A stretch of DNA of 36,624 nucleotides from Treponema primitia ZAS-1 (GTDB lineage Bacteria > Spirochaetota > Spirochaetia > Treponematales > Breznakiellaceae). The translations under genes were made by a program, and so were the position numbers. The notes under the pieces are model-generated. The model was given only the letters and a program-made list of their open reading frames with translations. It was not told where the DNA came from and did no database searches. Position 1 is the first letter of the stretch. Each line of letters opens with the position of its first letter. Where the stretch lies: positions 1-36,624 of the forward strand of contig NZ_AEEA01000043.1 in the NCBI RefSeq assembly GCF_000297095.1, given 5' to 3'. Below, in pieces: positions 1 to 8,035 of this stretch.

Positions 1-1
1 T

Positions 2-682
2 GGCGAAAATGATGAAATGCACATCACCCTGAGCGCCGAAGACGAATCCGGCATATGGAGCTGGATGATAGAAATTTACGAGCCCAATTCTACGGACCAT
101 CTTTTCTATCAGATGAGCGGTTCAGGGGAACCCCCTGCGGAGCTTACCTGGGATGGACGCAGCAATCTTAATAGCGAGATAGTACAATCCGCTTCGGACT
201 ATGCCTGTTCCTTTAGCGCCACCGATAATGCGGGCAATGTATCAACCATACAAGGGGTGATACAAGTTGATATTCTGGTCATACGCGAGGGCGATAGGCT
301 CCGGGTACAGGTTCCATCCATTGTTTTTGGGGCCAATTCCGGCGGCTTCGACGGTCTTGCAAGCGATGTTGTGGAAAACAATATGTATATCCTCGCCCGT
401 ATTGCCGCAGTACTCAATAAATTCGAAACCTACAAGGTTCAAGTGGAAGGACACACCAACCCTGTGGGCCGGACCGAAAGGGAAAAAAAGGCTGAGCAGG
501 CAACAGATCAGGTTTTAAGCACCCAAAGAGCCCAAACGGTGGTGAACTATCTGGTAGACCTCGGGGTAAACAAGAGCCGCTTGACCGCTTCCGGCATCGG
601 AGGCGCCCGGACTATAGTACCCTTTGAGGACCGTGGCAACTGGTGGAAGAATCGGCGGGTTGAATTCATACTGGTTAAATAA
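2..682 (+). CDS. OmpA-family outer-membrane/peptidoglycan-binding protein, C-terminal part (5' partial)
   Basis: The reading frame is open to the left edge of the window, so this is the 3' part of a longer gene; the ATG at 17 is probably internal. The first ~90 residues resemble a FlgD-type Ig-like repeat (WDGRS, SATDNAGNVS). The last ~100 residues form an OmpA C-terminal domain, with VEGHTNPVG, the STQRAQTVVNYLVDLGV helix, the SGIGG turn and a closing NRRVEFILVK strand. By family knowledge the OmpA domain binds peptidoglycan non-covalently in the periplasm and anchors an outer-membrane or surface protein to the wall. The missing N-terminus would show whether this is a beta-barrel, a lipoprotein or a repeat protein. 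A strong terminator follows at 713-756. Confidence 0.85.
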   Translation, partial: GENDEMHITLSAEDESGIWSWMIEIYEPNSTDHLFYQMSGSGEPPAELTWDGRSNLNSEIVQSASDYACSFSATDNAGNVSTIQGVIQVDILVIREGDRLRVQVPSIVFGANSGGFDGLASDVVENNMYILARIAAVLNKFETYKVQVEGHTNPVGRTEREKKAEQATDQVLSTQRAQTVVNYLVDLGVNKSRLTASGIGGARTIVPFEDRGNWWKNRRVEFILVK

Positions 683-712
683 ACCGGTAAAATCGACTAA
701 GAACAAAATTGA

Positions 713-756
713 GGGCTTGTCCGGAAACTTCGTTGTTTTCGGACAAGCCCTTTTTT
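713..756. terminator. Rho-independent terminator between convergent genes
   Basis: An 11-bp perfect stem (GGGCTTGTCCG at 713-723, CGGACAAGCCC at 740-750) is followed by six T on the plus strand. It ends the OmpA-family gene. It lies 36 bp past the stop of the oppositely oriented permease, so it may also help stop minus-strand transcripts, although the T-run favours the plus strand. Confidence 0.85.
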
Positions 757-786
757 ATCAGGAACAAACTACAATTTCATTCGGCC

Positions 787-2019
787 TTAGTCTTTCTCTT
801 TTGGCAAAACTAAATTGAGAATAATACCAACAATGGCAGCGAAGGCAATTGAAGTTAATAATGGATATGCGCTTCCGGGTAGCTGAAATACGGATCCGCC
901 GCATCCAAGAATAAAGATAACCGAAGCGATAATTAAATTGCGCGTTTTATCGAAATCAACTTTGTTTACAACCAACTGTTTCAAACCGTTCACGGCGATT
1001 GTTCCGTAAAGGAGAATACACAAACCACCCAAAACATGGGCAGGTATGGTTTGCAATACGCCGCCAAGTTTTCCGAAGATTGACAAAACGATTGCTAAGA
1101 CGCCGGAAAAAATAAACACGAACACCGAATACACCTTTGTTGTTGCCATTACCCCAAGGCTTTCACCATAGGTTGTATTTGCTACGGATCCGAATAGTCC
1201 CGCCAGACCGGTAGCCAAACCATCGCCAAGAATAGTCCTATGAAGGCCCGGATTCTTAATAATATCCCTATTAATAATTTGACCGGTCACCATAGTATGG
1301 CCAATATGTTCACAGATTGTTGCAAATGATACTAATGAAAATACAAGAATAACGGTACCGTTAAACTTTGGTACAATAAAAACCGGAACATTGATAAGCG
1401 GGGCTGCGGCAATGGCGGAATAATCCACCCGGCCAAATAACGCCGACAGAAGATATCCGCCGGCCAAGCCAATAACGATACTAATACTGGAAATGAATTT
1501 GGCTTTGCAAAACATGGCGATAATGGTTATCGCCAGAGTTGCCAGGGCTAATAGCATGGCGGTAAAATCACCGCCCTCCGCAGCCCCGGACATTGAAATT
1601 GCCGTTCCGGCCAATGAAAGGCCAATTACGGCAACAACCGGACCAATAACAACAGGGGGCAGGACCTTATTGATCCAGCCGGTTCCCGCCGTCCAAACAA
1701 GCAGAGCAACGATCGTATAAAAAACCGCCGACACAATCGCTCCGCCGGCTAAATATTCCATACCATAGGTTTTCAACACCATTATTGCGCATCCAATGAA
1801 TGCAAAGGAGGATCCAACAAAGTTTGGCACCTTAAATTTTGTAATGAACAAATACAGCAACGTTCCTATACCCGCCGAAAACAACGCATATAAGGGGTTG
1901 ATCCCAACCAGCATCGGGACTAAAACGGTAGCGCCGAAACATGCAAGCAGATGCTGCAATCCGTAAAACAGTGATTTAGCGAAGGGAGGGCGTTCTTCAA
2001 CATCATAAATTGGCTTCAT
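787..2019 (-). CDS. uraA: Uracil permease (NCS2/UraA family)
   Basis: This 410-residue protein has the length and layout of UraA-type uracil:H+ symporters. It opens with the family signature ERPPFAKSLFYGLQHLLACFGATVLVP and has about 14 hydrophobic segments. Two acidic residues that bind uracil and couple protons in E. coli UraA appear conserved: E237 in CEHIGH and E286 in NTTYGES. Further family matches are GSSFAFIG (about 69-76) and the C-terminal KVDFDKTRNLI stretch. It should import uracil across the inner membrane for pyrimidine salvage. The start is supported by AGGAG before the ATG and by a consensus-like promoter at 2070-2100. No pyrimidine gene is adjacent. Xanthine or another nucleobase as substrate is possible but less likely given the UraA-like signatures. 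Confidence 0.9.
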   Translation of the reverse strand: MKPIYDVEERPPFAKSLFYGLQHLLACFGATVLVPMLVGINPLYALFSAGIGTLLYLFITKFKVPNFVGSSFAFIGCAIMVLKTYGMEYLAGGAIVSAVFYTIVALLVWTAGTGWINKVLPPVVIGPVVAVIGLSLAGTAISMSGAAEGGDFTAMLLALATLAITIIAMFCKAKFISSISIVIGLAGGYLLSALFGRVDYSAIAAAPLINVPVFIVPKFNGTVILVFSLVSFATICEHIGHTMVTGQIINRDIIKNPGLHRTILGDGLATGLAGLFGSVANTTYGESLGVMATTKVYSVFVFIFSGVLAIVLSIFGKLGGVLQTIPAHVLGGLCILLYGTIAVNGLKQLVVNKVDFDKTRNLIIASVIFILGCGGSVFQLPGSAYPLLTSIAFAAIVGIILNLVLPKEKD

Positions 2020-2069
2020 AAATTCTCCTATAAAAAAGTTTACTGGTCTTAAAACACAGAGAATACTTG

Positions 2070-2100
2070 ATTATACCACCTACCACCGTCCCCGCGTCAA
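2070..2100 (-). promoter_or_regulatory. Promoter of the uracil permease gene (extended -10)
   Basis: On the minus strand TTGACG (2100-2095) and TATAAT (2075-2070) are separated by 19 bp, and the -10 is preceded by TG in the extended form TGGTATAAT. The predicted 5' leader is about 45 nt with AGGAG before the ATG. The -35 touches the end of uvrB, so the permease can be transcribed separately from uvrB. No attenuator hairpin was recognised in the short leader. Confidence 0.6.
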
Positions 2101-2101
2101 G

Positions 2102-4090
2102 CTATTTTCCCACTTCCTTTACCTTTGCAATTTCGTCCCGTATAGCCGCAGCCTGCTCGTACTCCAGATTCTTCGCATGTTCCAGCATCTCCCCTTCCAG
2201 GGCGCGGATAAGCTGTTTCCGTTGAGCGGGGATAAGCACATTATAGGACTTCTTGAGTACCTCCACAGCGGTGGCAGCGGCGTCCTTCTCCTCCTCCGCA
2301 TGGCGGGTCAAAATATCTGCGATGGCCTTCTTTACCGTGGTGGGGGTAATACCGTGGGACTCATTGTATTCCGTCTGAATTTTCCGCCGCCGGTCCGTTT
2401 CGGCAATGGCTGCCTCCATGGCGTCACTCATCCGGTCGGCGTACATGATCACCTTTCCTGCGGCGTTCCGGGCCGCCCGGCCTATTATCTGAACCAGGCT
2501 GGTGAGGGAACGAAGAAACCCTATTTTGTCCGCGTCCAGAATTGCTATGAAGGAAACCTCCGGCAGATCTATCCCCTCCCGGAGAAGATTGATCCCCACG
2601 AGCACATCAAAGATACCCTGGCGGAGCTGGGTTAGTATCTCTACCCGCTCAATGGTTTCAACTTCGCTGTGGATGTACCGGACCTTAAGACCCAGACCGC
2701 TAAGATAGTCCGTCAAATCCTCGGCCATCTTTTTAGTCAGGGTTAAGATGAGTGAACGTTCCCCCGCAGCGATTCTGGCGCGAACCTCACCGTAGATATC
2801 CTCCATCTGCCCATCGCTGGGGCGGACCTCGATAATCGGGTCCAGAAGCCCCGTGGGGCGTATCATCTGCTGGACCACCCGCTTGGATTGTTCCAGCTCG
2901 GTCTTGCTGGGGGTGGCGGAAACGTAGACCGTCTTGTCCAACCGTTCAGCGAATTCGTCGAAGCGCAGGGGCCGGTTGTCCAGGGCGCAGGGGAGCCGGA
3001 ACCCGTAGTCCACCAGGCTCGTTTTGCGGCTCCGATCACCGGCATACATGGCCCCAATCTGGGGCAGGGTTACATGGCTTTCGTCAATAAACGTGAGGTG
3101 CTCTTTCGGGAAGTAATCGATCAGGGTGTCCGGCGCTTCCCCGGGTTTCCGGCCTGCCAGAGGGGCGGAGTAGTTCTCTATCCCCGGACAATAGCCCATC
3201 TCGGTAAGCATCTCAATATCGTACTCCACCCTGGTTTTTAGACGTTCGGCTTCCATAAGTTTGTTCGTATTTTTAAGGAATTCGTAGCGGTCCGCCAGTT
3301 CATCCTTGATACTGTCCAGGGCGTTGTGGATCATCTCCGCGGGCATAACGAATTGCTTGGCGGGATAGATCATCGCCCGATCTAATCCTTCAAAGACCTC
3401 CCCGGATATGGGGTTAAAGCGGCGTATCCGCTTGACCTGGTCCCAGTCCAGATCCACCCTATAGGCGTCCTCCAGGTAGGCGGGGTAGATGTCGATGGTA
3501 TCCCCCCGGCGGCGGAAGTTGCCCCGCTCCAGAACCGCATCGTTCCGCTCGTACTGGAGCTCCACAAAGCGGCGGATCAGGGCGTCCACATCGATGGTAT
3601 CCCCTACGGAAAAGGTGGCGGTCATCTTCCGGTAGATTTCCGGGGTAGCCAGGCCGTAGATGCAGGAGACGGTGGCCACGATGATCACATCCTCCCGTTC
3701 CATAAGGCTCCGGGTGGCGGAGAGGCGCAGCCGCTCAATCTCCTGATTAATAGAAGCATCTTTTTCTATATAGAGGTCCCGGCTGGCCACATAGGCTTCG
3801 GGCTGATAGTAATCGTAATAGGAAACATAGTATTCCACGGCGTTTTGGGGAAAGAATCCCTTAAATTCCCGGAAAAGCTGGGCTGCCAGGGTCTTGTTAT
3901 GGCTGATAATCAGGGTGGGCATCTGCACCGCCTCGATGATCTTCGCCATGGTAAAGGTTTTTCCGGAGCCCGTAACCCCCTGGAGGGTCTGGAATTTATC
4001 CCCGCCCTTAATGCCCGCCGCCAGAGCCGCGATTGCCTCACCCTGGTCCCCCGCCGGGCTAAAAGGGGAAACTACCTCAAATAGACGCAT
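2102..4090 (-). CDS. uvrB: Excinuclease ABC subunit B
   Basis: This is the damage-verification helicase of nucleotide excision repair, which receives DNA from UvrA and recruits UvrC. From the ATG at 4090 it is 662 residues. Walker A GVTGSGKT is at 38-45 and the damage-probing beta-hairpin (YYDYYQPEAY onward) begins near 91. Helicase motifs DESHVTLPQIGAMYAGDRSRK and LVQIIGRAARN follow. The C-terminal UVR motif (LEGEMLEHAKNLEYEQAAAIRDEI) is the UvrC contact. All expected parts are intact. An in-frame TTG at 4135 has a better Shine-Dalgarno-like AAGGAAAGGG, but it would add 15 residues not expected in the family. The ATG is preferred on homology, since several genes here lack a Shine-Dalgarno. 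Confidence 0.95.
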   Translation of the reverse strand: MRLFEVVSPFSPAGDQGEAIAALAAGIKGGDKFQTLQGVTGSGKTFTMAKIIEAVQMPTLIISHNKTLAAQLFREFKGFFPQNAVEYYVSYYDYYQPEAYVASRDLYIEKDASINQEIERLRLSATRSLMEREDVIIVATVSCIYGLATPEIYRKMTATFSVGDTIDVDALIRRFVELQYERNDAVLERGNFRRRGDTIDIYPAYLEDAYRVDLDWDQVKRIRRFNPISGEVFEGLDRAMIYPAKQFVMPAEMIHNALDSIKDELADRYEFLKNTNKLMEAERLKTRVEYDIEMLTEMGYCPGIENYSAPLAGRKPGEAPDTLIDYFPKEHLTFIDESHVTLPQIGAMYAGDRSRKTSLVDYGFRLPCALDNRPLRFDEFAERLDKTVYVSATPSKTELEQSKRVVQQMIRPTGLLDPIIEVRPSDGQMEDIYGEVRARIAAGERSLILTLTKKMAEDLTDYLSGLGLKVRYIHSEVETIERVEILTQLRQGIFDVLVGINLLREGIDLPEVSFIAILDADKIGFLRSLTSLVQIIGRAARNAAGKVIMYADRMSDAMEAAIAETDRRRKIQTEYNESHGITPTTVKKAIADILTRHAEEEKDAAATAVEVLKKSYNVLIPAQRKQLIRALEGEMLEHAKNLEYEQAAAIRDEIAKVKEVGK

Positions 4091-4169
4091 AGGGGGATTA
4101 TGGCCGGGGCAAAGGGGATTGGCAAGGGGGACCAACAGCCCTTTCCTTTCTCTGTAATCCTTAGATTCC

Positions 4170-4198
4170 TTGCCAAAACATTGCTAACCGTATATAGT
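4170..4198 (+). promoter_or_regulatory. Promoter of the lipoprotein gene cluster
   Basis: TTGCCA (4170-4175) and TATAGT (4193-4198) are separated by exactly 17 bp. The predicted start is about 45 nt before the LpoB-like ATG at 4252, which has AAGGAG in front of it. It is the only good promoter match between uvrB and the lipoprotein genes. Confidence 0.55.
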
Positions 4199-4251
4199 GG
4201 GGTAATTCCGGCCGGTTTGGCCAGTGTATTAATCGTAAGGAGATTATCTCA

Positions 4252-4863
4252 ATGAAAACAGTTTTAAAGACATTATTTGCAAGCGCCCTTGTATTGGCCC
4301 TGTTTGCATCCTGTAGTTCCAATCCCAAGGTTACCCGGGTGGATGCAAGCACCCAGACCGATTTAAGCGGCCTCTGGAATGACACCGATGTCCGTATCGT
4401 CTGCGATAGCCTGATCAAGACCTGTCTGGATTCGCCCCGGGTTACCGCGGAAATTGCCCGGCGGGGACGGCTCCCAACTATCCTGGTGGGAAGTTTCAAG
4501 AACGATAGCGATGAGCACATCGACACGTCCATCATTTCCAGTACCATGGAGGTTGCCATATTTAACAGCGGGAAGGCCGACTTTGTGGCCGGCGGTAATA
4601 CCCGGAACGAAGTCCGGGCGGAGCGCCAGGATCAGCAGGGCAATGCCAGCGAAAACACCGCCGCGGCGCTGAGCAACGAAACCGGCGCGGACTTCCTCCT
4701 CACCGGCGCGGTAAAGACCATCATTGACCGGGCGGGGGGTACATCCACCAGGACCTATTTTGTCACCGCCGAATTGACCAACATCGAAACCAATGCCCGG
4801 ATGTGGATGGATCAGAACAGCGAAATCAAGAAGGTGATCCAAACCCCGAAGTCAAAACTATAA
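4252..4863 (+). CDS. LpoB-like lipoprotein (penicillin-binding-protein activator family)
   Basis: This 203-residue lipoprotein has a signal peptide ending in a lipobox LFASC, with the lipidated cysteine at C21. The mature part matches the LpoB/PBP-activator fold. It has an early segment on DTDVRIVCDSLIKTCL, then PTILVGSFKNDSDEHIDTSII, then ETGADFLLTGAVKTI, and ends with a strand TRTYFVTAELTNIETNARMW. In enterobacteria LpoB spans from the outer membrane to stimulate PBP1b; in other phyla the same fold occurs in lipoproteins of unknown partner, so the PBP role here is inference. It is followed 3 bp later by a COG3014-like gene and then by two LPP20-like genes, suggesting a shared envelope assembly. 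Confidence 0.85.
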   Translation: MKTVLKTLFASALVLALFASCSSNPKVTRVDASTQTDLSGLWNDTDVRIVCDSLIKTCLDSPRVTAEIARRGRLPTILVGSFKNDSDEHIDTSIISSTMEVAIFNSGKADFVAGGNTRNEVRAERQDQQGNASENTAAALSNETGADFLLTGAVKTIIDRAGGTSTRTYFVTAELTNIETNARMWMDQNSEIKKVIQTPKSKL

Positions 4864-4866
4864 ACC

Positions 4867-6183
4867 ATGGCTGACCGCATGAAGCTTGGCTTGTCGAGCG
4901 TTGTTTTGTGTCTCATGTTTTTTTCCTGCGCTTCGGGCAATCCATACGCAAAAATTGACAGCCACGCACAACGGAACGAATACCAGGAAGGTCTGGCGGT
5001 CATCGATAAGGATAAAAAGAAATTATACCGGGACAAGGATGCGGTCCTCTATTACCTTGACGCAGGAATGTTGAGTCACTACGCGGCGGAATACCGCCGG
5101 TCCACAGAACTGCTCCAGGCAGGGGAACGGGCCATTGAAACCGCCTATACCAAAAGCATCACCATGGAAATCGGTACCTATATCCTCAACGATACTACCC
5201 AGGAATATGCCGGGGAGGATTACGAGGATATTTTTATCAACACCTTTAATGCCCTCAATTATTACCACGAGAATGAGCTTGAGGACGCAATGGTAGAAAT
5301 CCGGCGGATGAATAACAAACTGCAGTTCCTCTCTTCGAAGTACGGAATTATTGTGGACAATATGCAGAAAAAGGCCCTGGAGGAGGATGCTGCAATACCT
5401 CCCGACCCGGCGGCGGGAAAAACCACTTTTACTAATTCTGCCCTGGCCCGTTACCTGGGGATGCTTTTCTACCGGGGAAACGGAAACTACGACGACGCCA
5501 GGATTGACCGGGACCAGATAAAGATAGCCTTTGCCAACAACCCTTCGGTGTATGCCTATCCGGCGCCTGCTTCTATAGATGAGGAGCTTACGGTTCCCGC
5601 CGGCAAAGCACGGTTCAATGTGATTGGTTTTAGCGGGTCCGCCCCGGTTAAGGAAGAGGAGACGCTTCGCATCCTTATCCCCGGCCCCCGGTATATAAAG
5701 ATCGCCCTGCCGGTACTGGTCAACCGGCCTTCGGTGGTGAATCGGATTACTGTTCGTTTTGACTCCGGAGAATCCTTTAATCTGGAACTTCTGGAGGATA
5801 TAGGGGCCATTGCCAAGGAAACCTTCAAGGAAAGAGCCAATCTGGCCTATCTGAAATCGGTCATCCGGGGAACCCTCAAGGGGGTCACCTCCTCGGTTTT
5901 GGATGGAGTGGGGGATGAAGTGGGGGGTAACGCCGGGTTGGTCATGGGATTGTTGAGTATTGGGACCCAGGTTTTTGCGGAGGCCAGCGAAAAGGCGGAT
6001 CTGCGGATATCCCGGTATTTCCCCGCCAAAGCCTATGTGGGGGGTATTACCCTAGATCCCGGGACCTATTCCTATACGGTTATCTATTATTCCGGCAGCA
6101 GGGTGGTTGATTCGTTACGGCAGGAAAATGTGGAGATCCGTGCAAGGGGACTTAATTTAGCGGAAGCGGTATGTTTGAAATAA
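4867..6183 (+). CDS. COG3014-like lipoprotein
   Basis: This 438-residue protein begins with a signal peptide that ends in LMFFSC (lipidated Cys near residue 21). Starting at the second Met (residue 5) is equally possible. Residues ~30-190 are alpha-helical and TPR-like (LYYLDAGMLSHYAAEYRRSTELL, then DIFINTFNALNYYHENELEDAMVEIRRM). A beta-rich C-terminal part includes GSAPVKEEETLRILIPGPRYIKIALPVL and a small glycine-rich hydrophobic patch near 360. The pattern matches the uncharacterised COG3014 family, which often sits beside LpoB-like and LPP20 lipoprotein genes. Its molecular function is unknown. The gene starts 3 bp after the LpoB-like gene and has no separate promoter, so the two should be co-transcribed. 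Confidence 0.75.
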   Translation: MADRMKLGLSSVVLCLMFFSCASGNPYAKIDSHAQRNEYQEGLAVIDKDKKKLYRDKDAVLYYLDAGMLSHYAAEYRRSTELLQAGERAIETAYTKSITMEIGTYILNDTTQEYAGEDYEDIFINTFNALNYYHENELEDAMVEIRRMNNKLQFLSSKYGIIVDNMQKKALEEDAAIPPDPAAGKTTFTNSALARYLGMLFYRGNGNYDDARIDRDQIKIAFANNPSVYAYPAPASIDEELTVPAGKARFNVIGFSGSAPVKEEETLRILIPGPRYIKIALPVLVNRPSVVNRITVRFDSGESFNLELLEDIGAIAKETFKERANLAYLKSVIRGTLKGVTSSVLDGVGDEVGGNAGLVMGLLSIGTQVFAEASEKADLRISRYFPAKAYVGGITLDPGTYSYTVIYYSGSRVVDSLRQENVEIRARGLNLAEAVCLK

Positions 6184-6207
6184 AAATTCAACCAATTTGA
6201 TAGAAAT

Positions 6208-6237
6208 TTGATACATTGCGGGTTATTATTGTAACAT
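6208..6237 (+). promoter_or_regulatory. Possible internal promoter before the LPP20-like gene
   Basis: TTGATA (6208-6213) and TAACAT (6232-6237) are 18 bp apart, in a 71-bp gap between two lipoprotein genes. The heptamer TTTGATA occurs twice with an 11-bp period (6196-6202 and 6207-6213), about one helical turn, which could be an operator or chance. AAGGAG lies just before the ATG at 6255. Confidence 0.35.
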
Positions 6238-6254
6238 AGTATAAGGAGTTTCTA

Positions 6255-6812
6255 ATGAAAAAGAGTGTATGTGTATGTCTTACGGTGTTCGCCGTTGCTT
6301 TGCTGGTGGTGAGTTGCAAGGGCAGCCCGGATGCCCAAAAGCAGGATCCGAATTCCCCTGAATGGCTCAATGACTTCCCCCCGGAAGGTGTGATTTGGGG
6401 TATTGGAAGCGCCAAACAATCCTCGGAGCAGATGTCCATGACCACTGCGGAAGCCCGTGCCCGGACCAGCGTTGCCCGGCAGCTCAGCATCAAGGTTGAC
6501 GCTATGTTCACCGACTATTTGCGGGATGCGGGAACCGTGGACAGCCAGACCGCCCTTTCTCTCCAGGAAGATGTCAGCCGCCAGGTAACTTCCATACAGC
6601 TGAACGGCGCCCAGCCTATTAAGCGGTGGAAAGCCCCGGACAGTAGCTGGTGGTACCTGGTGGAATACAAGGTCTCGGATGCCAAAACAGCCCTTACCCC
6701 GTTATTTACCAGCGAAGAATCCAAGTATGCGGAATTCAAGGCCCAGGAAGCCCTGCGGATGCTGGACACCCAGCTTTCCAAGAATGAAAAGCCGGTACCG
6801 GTATTCGAATAA
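6255..6812 (+). CDS. LPP20-family lipoprotein
   Basis: This 185-residue protein has a signal peptide and lipobox LVVSC (C21). An LPP20-type domain follows (PEWLNDFPPEGVIWGIGSAKQSSEQMSMTTAEARARTSVARQLSIKVDAM). The family is named after the Helicobacter outer-membrane lipoprotein Lpp20. Its mixed alpha/beta domain is common in Gram-negative and spirochaete lipoproteins, with no settled biochemical role. The start is fixed by AAGGAG seven bases upstream. The stop TAA shares its last base with the ATG of the next gene, implying translational coupling to a second LPP20-type lipoprotein. Confidence 0.85.
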   Translation: MKKSVCVCLTVFAVALLVVSCKGSPDAQKQDPNSPEWLNDFPPEGVIWGIGSAKQSSEQMSMTTAEARARTSVARQLSIKVDAMFTDYLRDAGTVDSQTALSLQEDVSRQVTSIQLNGAQPIKRWKAPDSSWWYLVEYKVSDAKTALTPLFTSEESKYAEFKAQEALRMLDTQLSKNEKPVPVFE

Positions 6813-7957
6813 TGAAAAAGCCAAGAACAGGAATATTGCTCTTTTTACCCTGTTTTTTGTTATTCCTCTATGGCTGCGCCAGTACTCCCGCTGCTAACAA
6901 CAGTGAGGATGAGGCCATTGCATTGGCCAACGCCTCCTTAGGAGCCATGAACGGGAGCAGCCTGGCAGGGCCCCCCGCAGGATCAACGGGGATCAACTCC
7001 AGTAAAATTAAGCCCGCCTGGGTTGATTCCCCGGAAGCGGTTTATAGCCGGAACAGTTTTATTGCCGGGGTCGGTTCCGGTAACAACCGGGATCAGGCGG
7101 AAAAAAACGCCTTTACAGCCCTGTCTTCGATTTTTCATCAGTCCCTCCAGGCGGATCAGAAGATAATCACCTCGTATCAGGAAGCGGTTCGGAACGGCGC
7201 AACCGCGGACTGGACAGAAAACACCTCGGTGGAAAACGCCATAAAAACATCCACCGCCATGGACCTGGCGGGAGCGGAAATCAGGGATGTTTGGTCCGAC
7301 GGAACTACCTTCTACGCCGTGGCGGTTATGGAAATACCAAAGACCGCCCGGTTGTATACCCAGATGATCCAGGACAATCAGAAAATTATCGATGCCCTGG
7401 TCGACATTCCCGCCTCAGACCGGAACAGCATGGATAGTCTTGCCAGATTTGAGTTTGCCACAACCACTGCGGAGGCAAACAAGGTCTTTGCCAATGTACT
7501 ATCGGTAATCGGCGCCCCGGTACCTTCGGGCATGAAACGTCCCGAGGATTACCGGCTGGAGGCTTCCGGCATAAGGAACACCATACCGGTATTTGTGAGC
7601 GTGGAAGGTGACCGGGACAGCAGAATCCGCAGCGCCTTTGCATCGGTACTTTCCTCTGCGGGCTTTAGAACCGGGGGCAATAATTCCCGGTACCAGCTCC
7701 AGGTACAGCTTTCCTTTTCCGAGGTTCAGCTGCCCAACCAGACGACCAACAAATTCACCCGCTATGTGGTAGACGGAAACTTCATGGATACCAGCACCGG
7801 CGATGTCCTGTTTCCCTATAACATTAACGGCCGGGAGGGCCATATAAGCCTTCCGGAAGCGGAAGTACGGGCAACCAAGGCTGCGGAGAATAAAATAAGG
7901 GAAGATTACGCCGAAGCCCTATCGGCCTATCTTTACCGGTTAATACCCAAAAAATAG
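6812..7957 (+). CDS. Large LPP20-like lipoprotein
   Basis: This 381-residue protein has a lipobox LYGC (C22). An LPP20-like segment runs from about residue 66 (KPAWVDSPEAVYSRNSFIAGVGSGNNRDQAEKNAFTALSSIFHQSL) through DVWSDGTTFYAVAVMEIPKTARLY. A second mixed alpha/beta part (about 245-381) begins at IPVFVSVEGDRDSRIRSAFASVLSSAGF and is not clearly assigned. It starts on the last base of the preceding LPP20 gene's stop codon. The pairing of a short and a long LPP20-type protein with an LpoB-like and a COG3014-like protein suggests an outer-membrane or periplasmic complex, but partners and function are unknown. Confidence 0.75.
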   Translation: MKKPRTGILLFLPCFLLFLYGCASTPAANNSEDEAIALANASLGAMNGSSLAGPPAGSTGINSSKIKPAWVDSPEAVYSRNSFIAGVGSGNNRDQAEKNAFTALSSIFHQSLQADQKIITSYQEAVRNGATADWTENTSVENAIKTSTAMDLAGAEIRDVWSDGTTFYAVAVMEIPKTARLYTQMIQDNQKIIDALVDIPASDRNSMDSLARFEFATTTAEANKVFANVLSVIGAPVPSGMKRPEDYRLEASGIRNTIPVFVSVEGDRDSRIRSAFASVLSSAGFRTGGNNSRYQLQVQLSFSEVQLPNQTTNKFTRYVVDGNFMDTSTGDVLFPYNINGREGHISLPEAEVRATKAAENKIREDYAEALSAYLYRLIPKK

Positions 7958-7982
7958 TATTTTTTTTTATCGCCCCTAAAGC

Positions 7983-8035
7983 AATTTCCGTGCCGGATCC
8001 CTCAATAGGGTATGGCACGGAAATTTCATTTTTTT
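7983..8035 (+). terminator. Terminator-like hairpin overlapping the next start codon
   Basis: A perfect 12-bp inverted repeat (AATTTCCGTGCC at 7983-7994, GGCACGGAAATT at 8014-8025) encloses a smaller CCCT/AGGG hairpin. It is followed by a run of seven T at 8029-8035. It has the form of an intrinsic terminator for the lipoprotein genes. The ATG of the next gene (8012) lies within the loop, two bases before the right arm, so folding would also hide that start. Confidence 0.65.

Noticed and set aside
4091..4135. TTG start at 4135 for uvrB
   Set aside because: It has a better Shine-Dalgarno-like sequence but adds 15 residues before the conserved family start; kept as an alternative only.
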